NCBI RefSeq assembly: GCF_001421245.1
Contig: NZ_LMKE01000028.1
Coordinates: 22,756-86,755 of the forward strand
Direction of reading: 5' to 3'
Origin: Sphingomonas sp. Leaf10
GTDB lineage: Bacteria > Pseudomonadota > Alphaproteobacteria > Sphingomonadales > Sphingomonadaceae
Length of the DNA stretch: 64,000 bases
Below are positions 16,722 through 25,289 of this stretch, one piece after another (position 1 is the first letter of the stretch; each line of letters begins with the position of its first letter). A model generated the notes under the pieces. That model was not told where the DNA came from and ran no database searches. It saw nothing but the letters and a program-made list of their open reading frames with translations. The translations under genes and the position numbers were made by a program.

Positions 16722-17182
16722 CCCTGGACGTAGCCAGGCAGGGTGGCGAGCGCGATGCGGCTTTTCATGAACGTGCCGGTGCCGCGTGCCGCTTCCTCAC
16801 CCTCGGCGTCGATCAGATGCGCGTCGGCAATGAAGACACGGCGCTTGCCACTGACCCATCGTCCCTCGGCAATGACCCGACCGGGACCGAGCGGGCGTTG
16901 GAGCAAGAGGTTGAACGCGGTGGTCAGCAGGAAACGATCGGTGACGAGGCTGTTTGCCGCGTAGAAGGCGGCATCGTCGAGCATCTTGAAATAGGTCGTG
17001 CCGTGCGCCGCGCCGGCGGCGTGGAAATGGCGTTCGTCGATGGTGAAATGGATGCGTGCCACACCGGCCTCGACGATTTCCAGCCGGGAATCGAACAGGC
17101 GGTTGATCGGCGCGGCGGCATAGAGTGCCTCCAACGCCCGGAAATGCGCCGCTTCGCCGGCGGGCGTCTCAGGCAGCGTCAC
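16718..17182 (-). CDS. PaaI-type hotdog-fold thioesterase
   Basis: This 154-residue protein of the hotdog superfamily hydrolyses acyl-CoA thioesters in family members. The core HAAGAAHGTTYFKMLDDAAF corresponds to the conserved HxxHGG...D active-site helix, with HG and the Asp retained. I place the start at GTG 17182 (MTLPETPAGEA). The longer frame to 17236 would extend far into ptsN, while this start overlaps ptsN by only 14 bases. The acyl substrate is unknown. Confidence 0.82.
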   Translation of the reverse strand: MTLPETPAGEAAHFRALEALYAAAPINRLFDSRLEIVEAGVARIHFTIDERHFHAAGAAHGTTYFKMLDDAAFYAANSLVTDRFLLTTAFNLLLQRPLGPGRVIAEGRWVSGKRRVFIADAHLIDAEGEEAARGTGTFMKSRIALATLPGYVQG

Positions 17183-17636
17183 GCGCCTCGACACCCGACA
17201 ACAGCGCGTAGAGCGCATCAGCCGAACCAGCCCCACGCAATTTGGCGCGAAACGCCGCGTCCCGCAGCGCGCGGGAGATGCGGGCGAGCGCCTTCAAATG
17301 ATCGCCCCCGGCATCGGCGGGGGAGAACAGCGCAAAGACCAGGTCGACCGGCAATTCGTCGACCGCACCCAAATCGATCGGGCGGGCCAGGCGGACGAAC
17401 ACGCCCCGCACCGCGCCCGGTCGATCGAGCCGGGCATGGGGAATGGCGATGCCGCCACCGAACGCCGTCGTGCCCAGCTTCTCGCGATCAGCCATGCGAT
17501 CGGCGAGCAGCTTCGCATCGACCCCCGTCACCGGTTCGGCGACGGAGGCGATGTGGGTGAACAACGCCTTGCGGGTGCCGGCGGAGTTATCCGCCAGCAC
17601 CGTTTCGGGTGTCAAAAGATCGTGGAAGTCGTACAA
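17169..17636 (-). CDS. ptsN: Nitrogen-type PTS EIIA protein PtsN
   Basis: This 155-residue EIIA-Ntr protein is the last phosphoacceptor of the regulatory nitrogen PTS, which controls potassium transport and stress/carbon-nitrogen balance. The phosphorylated His is H67 in GGGIAIPHARL. The rest (DLVFALFSPADAGGDHLKAL, with a second conserved His) is complete. The gene begins one base after the hpf stop, the usual hpf-ptsN pair of proteobacteria. rpoN is not adjacent here. Confidence 0.93.
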   Translation of the reverse strand: MYDFHDLLTPETVLADNSAGTRKALFTHIASVAEPVTGVDAKLLADRMADREKLGTTAFGGGIAIPHARLDRPGAVRGVFVRLARPIDLGAVDELPVDLVFALFSPADAGGDHLKALARISRALRDAAFRAKLRGAGSADALYALLSGVEARDAA

Positions 17637-17637
17637 G

Positions 17638-18237
17638 TCAGGCTGCGCGATTGGGCTCGACCCAGCCGATCGTGCCGTCGTGACGGCGATAGACCATGTT
17701 GAACGATCCGGTACCGCTATTCTTGAACAGCAGCGCGTTGGTGTTGCGCAGATCGAGCATCATCACCGCATCCGACACGCTGGCATCGGGCACGTCGACG
17801 CGGGTTTCGGCGATGATGAGGGGGGCATCCGGAACCTCCTCTTCTTCCTGCTCGCCACCGTTGAAGACGGTGTAACCGGCATTGTCGAAGCCGTTATCGT
17901 ATCCTCCGGCTTCGTTCATCGCCACGACCTGCGCCGCGTTGCGATCCTTCAGGCGGCGGGTGTAGCGACGCAGCTGCTTTTCGATCTTGTCGGCGGCACC
18001 GACGAACGCGCCCTGTGCCTCCTGTCCGCTGTTATGCCCCTTCAGCACCAATCCCTGGGTGACGTGACAGACGATGTCGCAGACGAAGCCGTTATCGTGC
18101 GGTCCCTTGCTGAAGGTCGCGGTCGCCGAAATCGCGCGCTGGAAATATTTGTCGGCGATGCCCTGGAGACGCTCCTGGACCATCTCCTTCAGTGCGTCCC
18201 CAGTGTCGACCTGGTGCCCCGAAACCCGGATGTCCAT
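17638..18237 (-). CDS. hpf: Long-form ribosome hibernation promoting factor
   Basis: This 199-residue ribosome-binding protein drives 70S dimerisation in stationary phase. The N-terminal YfiA/S30AE domain (MDIRVSGHQVDTGDALKEMV to about residue 105) is followed by an acidic linker (GGEQEEEEVPD). A C-terminal dimerisation domain (VMMLDLRNTNALLFKNSGTG, MVYRRHDGTIGWVEP) ends the protein, so it is the long HPF type. I choose ATG 18237 because GGAGG lies six bases upstream; ATGs at 18252 and 18291 lack one. Confidence 0.93.
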   Translation of the reverse strand: MDIRVSGHQVDTGDALKEMVQERLQGIADKYFQRAISATATFSKGPHDNGFVCDIVCHVTQGLVLKGHNSGQEAQGAFVGAADKIEKQLRRYTRRLKDRNAAQVVAMNEAGGYDNGFDNAGYTVFNGGEQEEEEVPDAPLIIAETRVDVPDASVSDAVMMLDLRNTNALLFKNSGTGSFNMVYRRHDGTIGWVEPNRAA

Positions 18238-18295
18238 GTAATCCTCCGTCATTGTGAAATCATGTGAGCCGCTGAAAGCGGGTAGCGTCAACGCC

Positions 18296-18982
18296 TCACG
18301 TTGGCGACTGGCCCCAAAGCGGATCCTTCAAAGTCGCGACGAAGGCGGCGTGGACCGCCAGTTCGTCGGCGCTGGGCGCGAAATGGCGCGGCGGCCGCGC
18401 CCGCGAAGGGGCGATGGTCTCGACCGTTTCCACCATGATGGCGGGCGAGGCGTCGAGACCGAAGCCGATCTGACGACCGCCCATCAGCTCGACATAGACC
18501 TGCGCCAGCAATTGCGCGTCGAGCAGCGCGCCGTGCAGCACACGGCGGCTGCGGTCGATGCCGAAGCGGACGCACAGCGCGTCGAGCGTATGCTTGGCGC
18601 CGGGATGCCGGCTGCGCGCCATCGCCAGCGTATCGACCATGCGGGTGAGGCAGATCGGATCGCGTCCGCACGCACCCAGTTCGCCGTTCAGAAAGCCGAA
18701 GTCGAACGTCGCATTGTGCGCGATCAGCTTGCTATCGCCGATGAACGCCAGCAGATCGTCGATCGCGGTGTGGAAGGCGGGCTTGTCGGAAAGGAAGGCG
18801 TCGGACAAGCCATGCACCGCCTCCGCCTCCTTCGGCATCGAACGGCCGGGGTTGAAATAGGCATGATAGACATTGCCCGTCTCGACCCGGTTGATCAGTT
18901 CGACACAGCCGATCTCGACCAGCCGGTCCCCTTCCGAAAATTTGAAGCCGGTGGTTTCGGTATCGAACACGATCTCGCGCAT
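18296..18982 (-). CDS. dnaQ: DNA polymerase III epsilon subunit (3'-5' proofreading exonuclease)
   Basis: This is a 228-residue DEDDh exonuclease that proofreads replication. The three Exo motifs are complete: ExoI FDTETTG (D7, E9), ExoII HNATFDFGFL (D94) and ExoIII HGALLDAQLLAQVY (H149, D154). The C-terminus is a short Pro/Arg-rich tail that, in the family, carries the alpha-subunit contact. The gene lies seven bases after coaE and is likely co-transcribed with it. Confidence 0.95.
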   Translation of the reverse strand: MREIVFDTETTGFKFSEGDRLVEIGCVELINRVETGNVYHAYFNPGRSMPKEAEAVHGLSDAFLSDKPAFHTAIDDLLAFIGDSKLIAHNATFDFGFLNGELGACGRDPICLTRMVDTLAMARSRHPGAKHTLDALCVRFGIDRSRRVLHGALLDAQLLAQVYVELMGGRQIGFGLDASPAIMVETVETIAPSRARPPRHFAPSADELAVHAAFVATLKDPLWGQSPT

Positions 18983-18989
18983 TGAGACC

Positions 18990-19586
18990 TTATCCGCCTT
19001 CGCCGCCCCCCATGCAAGCGACGAGCGCGGCGACCTGCGCCCTGGTCGCGGCGAGTGTGGTGTCGGTGTGGATAAGATGCGTCGCGCGCTGTCGTTTTTC
19101 GCAGTCGGGCAGTTGCGAGGCTAGAATCGCGGCAAAGGCCGACTCGGTCATGGTTGGGCGGGCAAGGACGCGGGCGCGCTGAACCTCCGGGGCGGCGGTG
19201 ACGACGGCGACGGAGTCGCAACGCGCATCGCCGCCGGTTTCGAACAGCAACGGCACATCGAGAACGACCAGCGGCGCGTCGGCATGGTCGTCGAGGAAGC
19301 GCTGTCGTGCAGCGGCGACGGCGGGATGGACGATCGATTCGAGCTGGCGGCGTGCCATGTGATCGTTGAAGATCCGTTCGCGTAACGTCGGGCGATCAAG
19401 TCCGGCCGGACCGGTGGTCCCGGGGAAGGCGGCTTCGATCGCCGGAAGCAACGCGCCGCCCGGTCCTTCCAAGGCGTGGACGGTCGCATCGGCATCGAAC
19501 ACCGGCACGCCGAGATCGCGGAACATGGCCGCCACGGTCGACTTGCCCATGCCGATCGAGCCGGTCAGGCCGAGGATGTGAGTCAT
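18990..19586 (-). CDS. coaE: Dephospho-CoA kinase
   Basis: This is the last step of coenzyme A synthesis, ATP-dependent 3'-phosphorylation of dephospho-CoA. The 198-residue length fits. The P-loop is GSIGMGKST near residue 9, followed by VFDADATVHAL (substrate Asp), and DVPLLFETGGDARCD. The start at 19586 gives the normal MTHILGLTGSIG; a longer frame to 19607 has no better ribosome site. It is separated from aroE by a 293-base repeat-filled gap. Confidence 0.94.
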   Translation of the reverse strand: MTHILGLTGSIGMGKSTVAAMFRDLGVPVFDADATVHALEGPGGALLPAIEAAFPGTTGPAGLDRPTLRERIFNDHMARRQLESIVHPAVAAARQRFLDDHADAPLVVLDVPLLFETGGDARCDSVAVVTAAPEVQRARVLARPTMTESAFAAILASQLPDCEKRQRATHLIHTDTTLAATRAQVAALVACMGGGEGG

Positions 19587-19625
19587 TCTACTCGGTCCAA
19601 TCGACATTCGAGGACGGTTCTATCT

Positions 19626-19734
19626 CTCCCCTCCCTGACAAGGGAGGGGTCGGGGGTGGGTCGGCCTGCGAGGGAACGGCAGCACCCGCCCCAAGCCGAC
19701 CCACCCCCAGCCCCTCCCTTATCGGGGAGGGAGC
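19626..19734. repeat. Palindromic repeat, family C copy (coaE/aroE gap)
   Basis: Outer arms are CTCCCCTCCCTGACAAGGGAGGGG and, at the right, CCCCTCCCTTATCGGGGAGGGAG (each itself a hairpin; given in outline). The inner arms GGGGGTGGGTCGGC and GCCGACCCACCCCC pair with each other. Relatives lie at 31321-31473 and 63918-63940. It lies upstream of coaE and downstream of aroE. Confidence 0.75.
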
Positions 19735-19772
19735 AGTTCGCCGACGTTTAGATCGGCTTTAGCAACCCAGCT

Positions 19773-19856
19773 GTCCCCCTACGCAGGCGGAGGTCCAGGG
19801 TTGCCAAGAGCAACCGCCCGTTTTGCGCGGCTCTGGACCCCCGCCTGCGAGGGTAC
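19773..19856. repeat. REP-like doublet, diverged family B copy
   Basis: Mirror-image halves, GTCCCCCTACGCAGGCGGAG and CCCCGCCTGCGAGGGTAC, surround about 45 bases. The layout matches the family B elements at 9913, 31194 and 49649, but the sequence is more diverged. It ends about 20 bases from the aroE stop. Confidence 0.6.
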
Positions 19857-19879
19857 GCTGTGGCTGGGGCGAATGGCGC

Positions 19880-20689
19880 TCATGCCAGCAATCGTTCGCG
19901 CAGTTCGTCGTCGCGGTCGCGGGGCGGGGCCGCGCCGAAGAACAGTTCGAACGCCAGCGCCGCCTGACCCACCAGCATTTCGAGGCCGTCGACGGTATCC
20001 AGCCCGCGGTCATGCGCCTGCGCCAGCAGCGGCGTTTCGATCGGGGCATAGACTGCGTCATACACCACCGCATCCTGCGGCAATGGCGTCAGATCGATGT
20101 CGAGCGGCGGCTGACCGGTCATGCCGAGCGTGCTGGCGTTCACCAGCAGCTTGGCCGACGGCAGCGGCGCGGTCAGCGGCAGGGCATCGCCCTTCAACCC
20201 GAAGGTAGCGAGCAACGCCGCAGCTTTCAGCGGATTGCGGTTGAGGATCGTCACCCGGCCAACGCCGAGTTTCGATAGCCCGAACAGGATTGCGCGGGCC
20301 GCACCACCGGCGCCGATCACCACGACCGGCTGCTTCGTCAGGTCCAGGCCGGCAATCGGCGCATGAAACCCGGCGGCGTCGGTATTGGTGCCGATCCACG
20401 CGCCGCCTTCGCCACGGAACACGGTGTTGATCGCACCGATCGATCCGCGCACGTCGCCCGGATCGGCGACATGATCGAGTGCAGCCAGCTTGTGCGGGAC
20501 AGTGACGTTGCAGCCGCGCCAGTGCGGATCTGTACGGCGCGCCGCGAAATAGTCCCCCAGCGCCTCGGGTTTCACGTGGAACCTTCTATACTCGGCATCG
20601 ATGCCGAGCTGGTCGAGCCAGAAGCCGTGGATCAGCGGCGATTTGGACTGGGCGATCGGATCGCCGATCACTTCGGCATAGGGCTTCAT
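19880..20689 (-). CDS. aroE: Shikimate dehydrogenase
   Basis: This NADPH-dependent reduction of 3-dehydroshikimate to shikimate is part of the aromatic amino acid pathway. At 269 residues it is full length. Substrate motif KSPLIHGFW is near residue 14, the catalytic Lys is in VTVPHKLAAL, and the nucleotide motif VVIGAGGAARAI follows. The start ATG 20689 overlaps the maf stop by four bases. A parS-like site (20569-20582) is embedded in the N-terminal coding region. Confidence 0.95.
   Translation of the reverse strand: MKPYAEVIGDPIAQSKSPLIHGFWLDQLGIDAEYRRFHVKPEALGDYFAARRTDPHWRGCNVTVPHKLAALDHVADPGDVRGSIGAINTVFRGEGGAWIGTNTDAAGFHAPIAGLDLTKQPVVVIGAGGAARAILFGLSKLGVGRVTILNRNPLKAAALLATFGLKGDALPLTAPLPSAKLLVNASTLGMTGQPPLDIDLTPLPQDAVVYDAVYAPIETPLLAQAHDRGLDTVDGLEMLVGQAALAFELFFGAAPPRDRDDELRERLLA
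20569..20582. promoter_or_regulatory. parS site inside aroE
   Basis: GTTTCACGTGGAAC, a one-arm variant of the palindrome seen at 16274, 26997 and 29388. It is about 1.6 kb from the putative origin and within the coding sequence of aroE, whose protein is not disrupted. Confidence 0.85.
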
Positions 20690-21282
20690 GCGGGTAACAT
20701 TCCCCGTTGGCGCAGATAGCGCGCTATTTCGAGCAAGGGCATGCCGAGGATCGTCCAGTGATCGCCGTCGATATGGTCGAACAACTGCACCCCCGGCCCC
20801 TCGATCCGGAAACAGCCGACGCAACCGGCAATGGCGGGCCATTCGGCATCGAGATAGGTTTCGATGAATGCGTCGGAGAGCGGGCGGACGGTCAGCTTGG
20901 CATGGCCGATATGGCGCCAGACCGGACGGCCCCCCTCGACGAATACCGCCGCACTGAACAGATCATGGCGACCACCCGACAGGGCGCGGAGATGCGCCGC
21001 GGCGTCGACGCGATCGACCGGCTTGTCGAGGACGGTGCCGTCGGCCAGTGCGACGACGGAGTCACCACCCAGCACCATCGCCCCGCCGACACGGGTGGCG
21101 GCACGCATCGCCTTCATCTCGGCCAGCGCATCGGCAAGGTCGCGGGGCTTTAGATTTTCACCGGCAAGCGCTGCCTTGGCCGCTTCTTCATCCAGACCGC
21201 TCGGGATCGCATCATGCGGGATGCCAGCAGCGTCGAGCATCGCTCGGCGGGTAGCGCTCATCGAGGCGAGGACGAAGCTCAT
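20686..21282 (-). CDS. maf: Maf-family nucleoside triphosphate pyrophosphatase
   Basis: This 198-residue Maf/YhdE-type house-cleaning enzyme hydrolyses non-canonical or regular nucleoside triphosphates to monophosphates. Motifs are LASMSATRRAMLDAAGI at the N-terminus (the SxSxxR phosphate site), GLDEEAAKAAL, VLGGDSVVALADGTVLDKP, and LRALSGGRHDLFSAA. The start ATG 21282 overlaps the ppsR stop (ATGA). The ppsR-maf-aroE-coaE-dnaQ order is typical beside alphaproteobacterial origins. Confidence 0.92.
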   Translation of the reverse strand: MSFVLASMSATRRAMLDAAGIPHDAIPSGLDEEAAKAALAGENLKPRDLADALAEMKAMRAATRVGGAMVLGGDSVVALADGTVLDKPVDRVDAAAHLRALSGGRHDLFSAAVFVEGGRPVWRHIGHAKLTVRPLSDAFIETYLDAEWPAIAGCVGCFRIEGPGVQLFDHIDGDHWTILGMPLLEIARYLRQRGMLPA

Positions 21283-22097
21283 GCGCGCGGCTCCATACGG
21301 CGTTCGTTGCACAGGGTGATGATCGCCGCCGCCGTTTCCTCGATCGAGCGGCGGGTGACGTCGATCACCGGCCAGCCATTGTCGGCGAACATGCGGCGGG
21401 CAAAGGACAGTTCGCGCACCACCGCATCCTGTTCGACATAATCGGTGTCGGGCATCTGGTTCAGTGATAGCAGCCGGTTGCGCCGGATCGCGATCAGCCG
21501 GTCGGCGCTGGTCGTCAGCCCGACGACCAGCGGGCTGTTCAGCCGGAACAGGATCGGCGGCGGCGGGCTTTCCACGACGATCGGGATGTTCGCGGTCTTG
21601 TACCCACGATTGGCAAGATAGATCGACGTCGGCGTTTTCGAGGAACGCGACACGCCGGCGAGGACGATATCGGCCTCTTCCCAATCCTCCGACGCGATGC
21701 CGTCGTCATGGGCGATGGTCCATTGGATCGCATCGACACGCGCGAAATAGGCGGCGTCGAGGCTGTGCTGCCGCCCCGGTCGGGCCTTTGCCTCTTGCCC
21801 CAACAGGCTCGACAGCGCGTTGCTCACCGCGTCCATCGGCGCGACGATCGGCAAACCGAGTGTGGCGCAGCGCGCCTCCAGCATCCGCCGGATGGCCGGG
21901 TTCACCAGTGTGTAGAGCACCAGCCCCGGATTGACCGCGATCTCGGTCAGGATGCGTTCGAGATGTGCTTCGGAGCGCACCATCGGCCAGAAATGGCGCA
22001 TCGTATCGACATCGTCGAACTGGGCCAGTGCCGCCTTGGCGATATTCTCCAGCGTCTCACCGGTGGAGTCGGACAGGAGGTGAAGGTGCAGCCGCAT
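21279..22097 (-). CDS. ppsR: Pyruvate, water dikinase regulatory protein (PpsR/DUF299)
   Basis: This 272-residue bifunctional kinase/phosphorylase acts on PEP synthetase or pyruvate phosphate dikinase. The N-terminus LHLLSDSTGETLENIA and the P-loop-like GVSRSSKTPTSIYLANRG, followed by PIVVESPPPP, are family hallmarks. Its start codon faces the putative origin. In Caulobacter and relatives, a DUF299 gene likewise borders oriC opposite hemE. Confidence 0.92.
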   Translation of the reverse strand: MRLHLHLLSDSTGETLENIAKAALAQFDDVDTMRHFWPMVRSEAHLERILTEIAVNPGLVLYTLVNPAIRRMLEARCATLGLPIVAPMDAVSNALSSLLGQEAKARPGRQHSLDAAYFARVDAIQWTIAHDDGIASEDWEEADIVLAGVSRSSKTPTSIYLANRGYKTANIPIVVESPPPPILFRLNSPLVVGLTTSADRLIAIRRNRLLSLNQMPDTDYVEQDAVVRELSFARRMFADNGWPVIDVTRRSIEETAAAIITLCNERRMEPRA

Positions 22098-22404
22098 CGG
22101 GGGCCTTTCTGCACAAGGCTGTGGATAAGTCGGGGGCAGGGGCTAGCGTAACTCGCCCCCGCCGCCAAGCTGTGGAAAAGCGCGATATCGATCCCGACTT
22201 ATCCACAATCCCGACACAGGCAGCGATTCCGCCCATAGGCTGTGGATAACGGGGATGGCGCCGGGTGAATCGGCGGACTTGGGCGGCTTTCGCGGCGTCA
22301 ATCTGTTGGCATTTCGGGTAATCCACCATAAGCCCCGTTACCCACCGCCCAACCACTTCCAACAATCCTATTAGATTCTACTTATTAGTAGAGGAGCGAC
22401 GACG
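22098..22404. other. oriC: Putative chromosomal replication origin (oriC)
   Basis: This is a 307-base non-coding region between divergent ppsR and hemE. It holds three perfect DnaA boxes: TTATCCACA at 22199-22207 (+) and its complement TGTGGATAA at 22120-22128 and 22241-22249. A near-match TGTGGAAAA lies at 22171-22179. An AT-rich stretch follows at about 22360-22390 (CTATTAGATTC, ACTTATTAGTAG), a candidate unwinding element in very GC-rich surroundings. Three GANTC motifs (22225, 22267, 22374) could be CcrM methylation sites. Gene direction switches here: minus on the left (15.1-22.1 kb), plus on the right (22.4-33.2 kb). Gene order matches the hemE-adjacent origin of Caulobacter. Confidence 0.82.
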
Positions 22405-23439
22405 CTGACCGGTTCTCCCTCTCCGAAACCGCTTCTCCGGGTGCTGGCCGGCGAGAAGCTGTCCGTGCCGCCGATGTGGCTCATGCGACAGGCGGGGCGC
22501 TACCTGCCCGAATATCGCGCGCTACGGGCCGAGAAGGGGGGCTTCCTTGATCTCGTGAACGATCCGGCTGCTGCGACCGAAGTGACGTTGCAACCGTTGC
22601 GCCGCTTCGCGTTCGACGGGGCGATCCTGTTCAGCGACATCCTTATGGTGCCGAACGCGCTGGGGCAGAAGCTGTGGTTCGAGGTGGGGGAGGGGCCGCG
22701 ACTGGCACCCGAACTGCGGACGCGGGCGGCAATCGATGCGCTGGTACCCGATGCGACGATCCTCGACCCGGTATATGCGACGGTGCGCGGTGTCGCAGCG
22801 GCGTTGCCGGAAGCGACGACGTTTCTCGGCTTCGCAGGATCGCCGTGGACGGTCGCCACCTACATGATCGCGGGCAAGGGCAGCCGCGAGCAGGCCGAGG
22901 CCCGGCGGATGGCCTATGGTGATCCGGCGGCGGTCCAGGCGCTGGTCGACCGGATCGTCGCGATGACGGTCGACTATCTTGTCGGTCAGGTCGAAGCCGG
23001 GGTCGAGGCGGTACAGTTGTTCGACAGCTGGTCCGGCAGCCTGGCCCCCACCGAGTTCGAACGCTGGGTGATCGCACCGACGGTAGCGATCGTCGAAGGG
23101 TTGCGGGCGCGCGTACAGGTGCCGATCATCGGCTTTCCCAAGGGGGCCGGCGGCAAGCTCGCCGCCTATGCGCGTGAAACCGGAGTCGACGCGATCGGGC
23201 TGGACGAAACGGTCGATCCGGTCTGGGCCGACCGCGCACTGCCGACAGGCTTGCCGGTGCAGGGCAATCTCGACCCGCTGCTGCTGATTGCCGGTGGCGA
23301 GGCATTGGACGCCGGGGTCGACCGGGTGCTCGCCGCCCTCACCGATCGCCCGCATGTCTTCAACCTCGGCCATGGCATCCAGCAGGACACGCCGATCGCG
23401 CATGTCGAGCGACTGGTGGCGCGGGTGCGGCGCACGTGA
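22405..23439 (+). CDS. hemE: Uroporphyrinogen decarboxylase
   Basis: This cytoplasmic enzyme decarboxylates uroporphyrinogen III to coproporphyrinogen III in heme synthesis. Motifs are PPMWLMRQAGRYLPEYR, FSDILMVPNALG, FAGSPWTVATYMI and FNLGHGI near the end. No ATG exists at the N-terminus. The CTG at 22405 lies eight bases after GAGGAG and gives 344 residues including KPLLRVLAGE, which aligns with the E. coli N-terminus. The first GTG (22441) lacks a ribosome site and would lose that segment. hemJ overlaps the 3' end. Confidence 0.93.
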   Translation: MTGSPSPKPLLRVLAGEKLSVPPMWLMRQAGRYLPEYRALRAEKGGFLDLVNDPAAATEVTLQPLRRFAFDGAILFSDILMVPNALGQKLWFEVGEGPRLAPELRTRAAIDALVPDATILDPVYATVRGVAAALPEATTFLGFAGSPWTVATYMIAGKGSREQAEARRMAYGDPAAVQALVDRIVAMTVDYLVGQVEAGVEAVQLFDSWSGSLAPTEFERWVIAPTVAIVEGLRARVQVPIIGFPKGAGGKLAAYARETGVDAIGLDETVDPVWADRALPTGLPVQGNLDPLLLIAGGEALDAGVDRVLAALTDRPHVFNLGHGIQQDTPIAHVERLVARVRRT

Positions 23440-23891
23440 GCGGGTTTCTGGGCGGCGCTTATCTGTGGGTGAAGGCGGCGCACATCATCTTTGTCATCTT
23501 CTGGATGGCGGGGCTGTTCATGCTGCCGCGCTATCTGGTGCATCATCAGGAGGGGTTGAGCGATCCCGCCGAGCCGCCGCGCTGGATCCGGCGTGAGGCG
23601 TTGCTCAAGCGGATGATCCTGACCCCGGCGATGGTGATCGTGTGGGTGCTGGGGCTGTTGCTGGCCGCCAATGTCGGGCTGTTCGATGGTGGTGCCGGGC
23701 TGGGCTGGCTTCACGCCAAGCTGTTGGTGGTGGTGTTGCTGAGCGGCTATCACGGCTGGGCGGTCGGCTATGCGAAGAAGTTGGCGGCGGGGCGGCCGAC
23801 GCTGACGCCGAAGCAGTTGCGGCTGGCGAACGAGGTGCCCGCGCTGGCGGCGATCGCGGCGGTGGTGCTGGCGGTGGTGAAGCCGTTCTAA
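23436..23891 (+). CDS. hemJ: Protoporphyrinogen oxidase HemJ
   Basis: This 151-residue, four-helix inner-membrane protein performs the oxidation of protoporphyrinogen IX in many alphaproteobacteria. The N-terminus has YLWVKAAHIIFVIFWMAGLF, including the conserved heme-linked His. LLKRMILTPAMV, GWLHAKLLVV and LSGYHGW follow. The hemE-hemJ-rho order is common near alphaproteobacterial origins. Its start (GTGA) overlaps the hemE stop. Confidence 0.92.
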   Translation: MSGFLGGAYLWVKAAHIIFVIFWMAGLFMLPRYLVHHQEGLSDPAEPPRWIRREALLKRMILTPAMVIVWVLGLLLAANVGLFDGGAGLGWLHAKLLVVVLLSGYHGWAVGYAKKLAAGRPTLTPKQLRLANEVPALAAIAAVVLAVVKPF

Positions 23892-23901
23892 GCAGCGACG
23901 C

Positions 23902-24018
23902 TTGACTTGAGGCAAGGTGCGACCTAGGTCGATCAGCAGTGGCGCTCGGTCCTCGGTGCGCCCGTCCCAGCCGCTTGTGTCCGCCTTTTCTGCCGACCTT
24001 GCCTCTACCTCGCTGATC
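23902..24018 (+). promoter_or_regulatory. rho upstream region with two crossing inverted repeats
   Basis: The 141-base gap contains GAGGCAAGGT (23909-23918), exactly complementary to ACCTTGCCTC (23996-24005). It also contains GATCAGC (23931-23937), complementary to GCTGATC (24012-24018). The two pairings interleave, so in RNA they would form a pseudoknot or be alternatives. A TTGACT (23902-23907) and the palindrome GACCTAGGTC (23921-23930) suggest a promoter/operator in the same place. It is a candidate leader for rho autoregulation. Confidence 0.4.
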
Positions 24019-24032
24019 TGGACCACCCCCCG

Positions 24033-25289
24033 ATGCATCTCAAAGATTTAAAGAAACACGCGCCCGCCGACCTGGTCTCGATGGCCGAGGAACTGGGCGT
24101 CGAAGGCGCGTCGACGATGCGCAAGCAAGACCTGATGTTCGCGATCCTGAAGGCGCGCGCCGAAAATGGCGAGCAGATCATGGGGGTCGGCACGATCGAG
24201 GTTCTGCAGGACGGCTTCGGCTTCCTGCGCAGCCCGGAGGCCAATTACCTGGCCGGCCCGGACGATATCTATGTATCGCCGAACCAGGTCCGCAAGCATG
24301 GCCTGCGCACCGGCGATACTGTCGAGGGCGAGGTTCGCGCGCCCAAGGATGGCGAGCGCTATTTCGCGCTGAGCAAGCTGGTCTCTGTCAATTTCGACGA
24401 TCCCGATGCGGTCCGCCACCGGGTCAATTTCGACAATCTGACGCCGCTCTATCCCGAACAGAAGCTGACGCTCGACCAGCTCGACCCGACGGTCAAGGAC
24501 AAGTCGGCGCGGGTAATCGATATCGTCAGTCCGCAGGGCAAGGGCCAGCGCACGCTGATCGTAGCACCACCGCGCGTCGGCAAGACCGTCATGTTGCAGA
24601 ACATGGCGAAGGCGATCACCGACAATCATCCCGAAGTGTTCCTGATCGTCCTGCTGATCGACGAACGCCCGGAAGAAGTCACCGACATGCAGCGCAGCGT
24701 GAAGGGCGAGGTCGTGTCCTCGACCTTCGATGAACCCGCGCAGCGTCACGTCCAGGTCGCCGAGATGGTGATCGAAAAGGCCAAGCGGCTGGTCGAGCAC
24801 AAGAAAGACGTAGTGATCCTGCTCGATTCGATCACGCGTCTCGGCCGAGCCTACAATACGGTCGTGCCGTCGTCGGGCAAGGTGCTGACCGGCGGTGTCG
24901 ACGCCAATGCGCTCCAGCGGCCGAAGCGCTTCTTCGGTGCGGCGCGTAACATCGAGGAAGGCGGGTCGCTGTCGATCATCGCCACCGCGTTGATCGATAC
25001 CGGCAGCCGAATGGACGAAGTCATTTTCGAAGAGTTCAAGGGCACCGGCAACTCGGAAATCGTCCTCGACCGCAAGGTGGCGGACAAGCGCATCTTCCCG
25101 GCGCTGGATGTCGGCAAGTCGGGCACCCGCAAGGAAGAGCTGTTGGTCGACAAGACCAAGCTGTCGAAGATGTGGGTCCTGCGCCGCATCCTGATGCAGA
25201 TGGGCACCATCGACGCGATGGAGTTCCTGCTCGACAAGATGAAGAATTCGAAGACCAACGAGGATTTCTTCGACAGCATGAACCAGTGA
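24033..25289 (+). CDS. rho: Transcription termination factor Rho
   Basis: This 418-residue hexameric RNA helicase ends transcripts. The Rho_N domain (residues 1-45) is followed by the cold-shock RNA-binding domain ([20 protein letters not shown], ~61-80). The ATPase has Walker [10 protein letters not shown] near residue 178, Walker [15 protein letters not shown], and [13 protein letters not shown]. Length and motifs match E. coli Rho (419). It is transcribed from its own upstream region after hemJ. Confidence 0.97.
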   Translation: MHLKDLKKHAPADLVSMAEELGVEGASTMRKQDLMFAILKARAENGEQIMGVGTIEVLQDGFGFLRSPEANYLAGPDDIYVSPNQVRKHGLRTGDTVEGEVRAPKDGERYFALSKLVSVNFDDPDAVRHRVNFDNLTPLYPEQKLTLDQLDPTVKDKSARVIDIVSPQGKGQRTLIVAPPRVGKTVMLQNMAKAITDNHPEVFLIVLLIDERPEEVTDMQRSVKGEVVSSTFDEPAQRHVQVAEMVIEKAKRLVEHKKDVVILLDSITRLGRAYNTVVPSSGKVLTGGVDANALQRPKRFFGAARNIEEGGSLSIIATALIDTGSRMDEVIFEEFKGTGNSEIVLDRKVADKRIFPALDVGKSGTRKEELLVDKTKLSKMWVLRRILMQMGTIDAMEFLLDKMKNSKTNEDFFDSMNQ

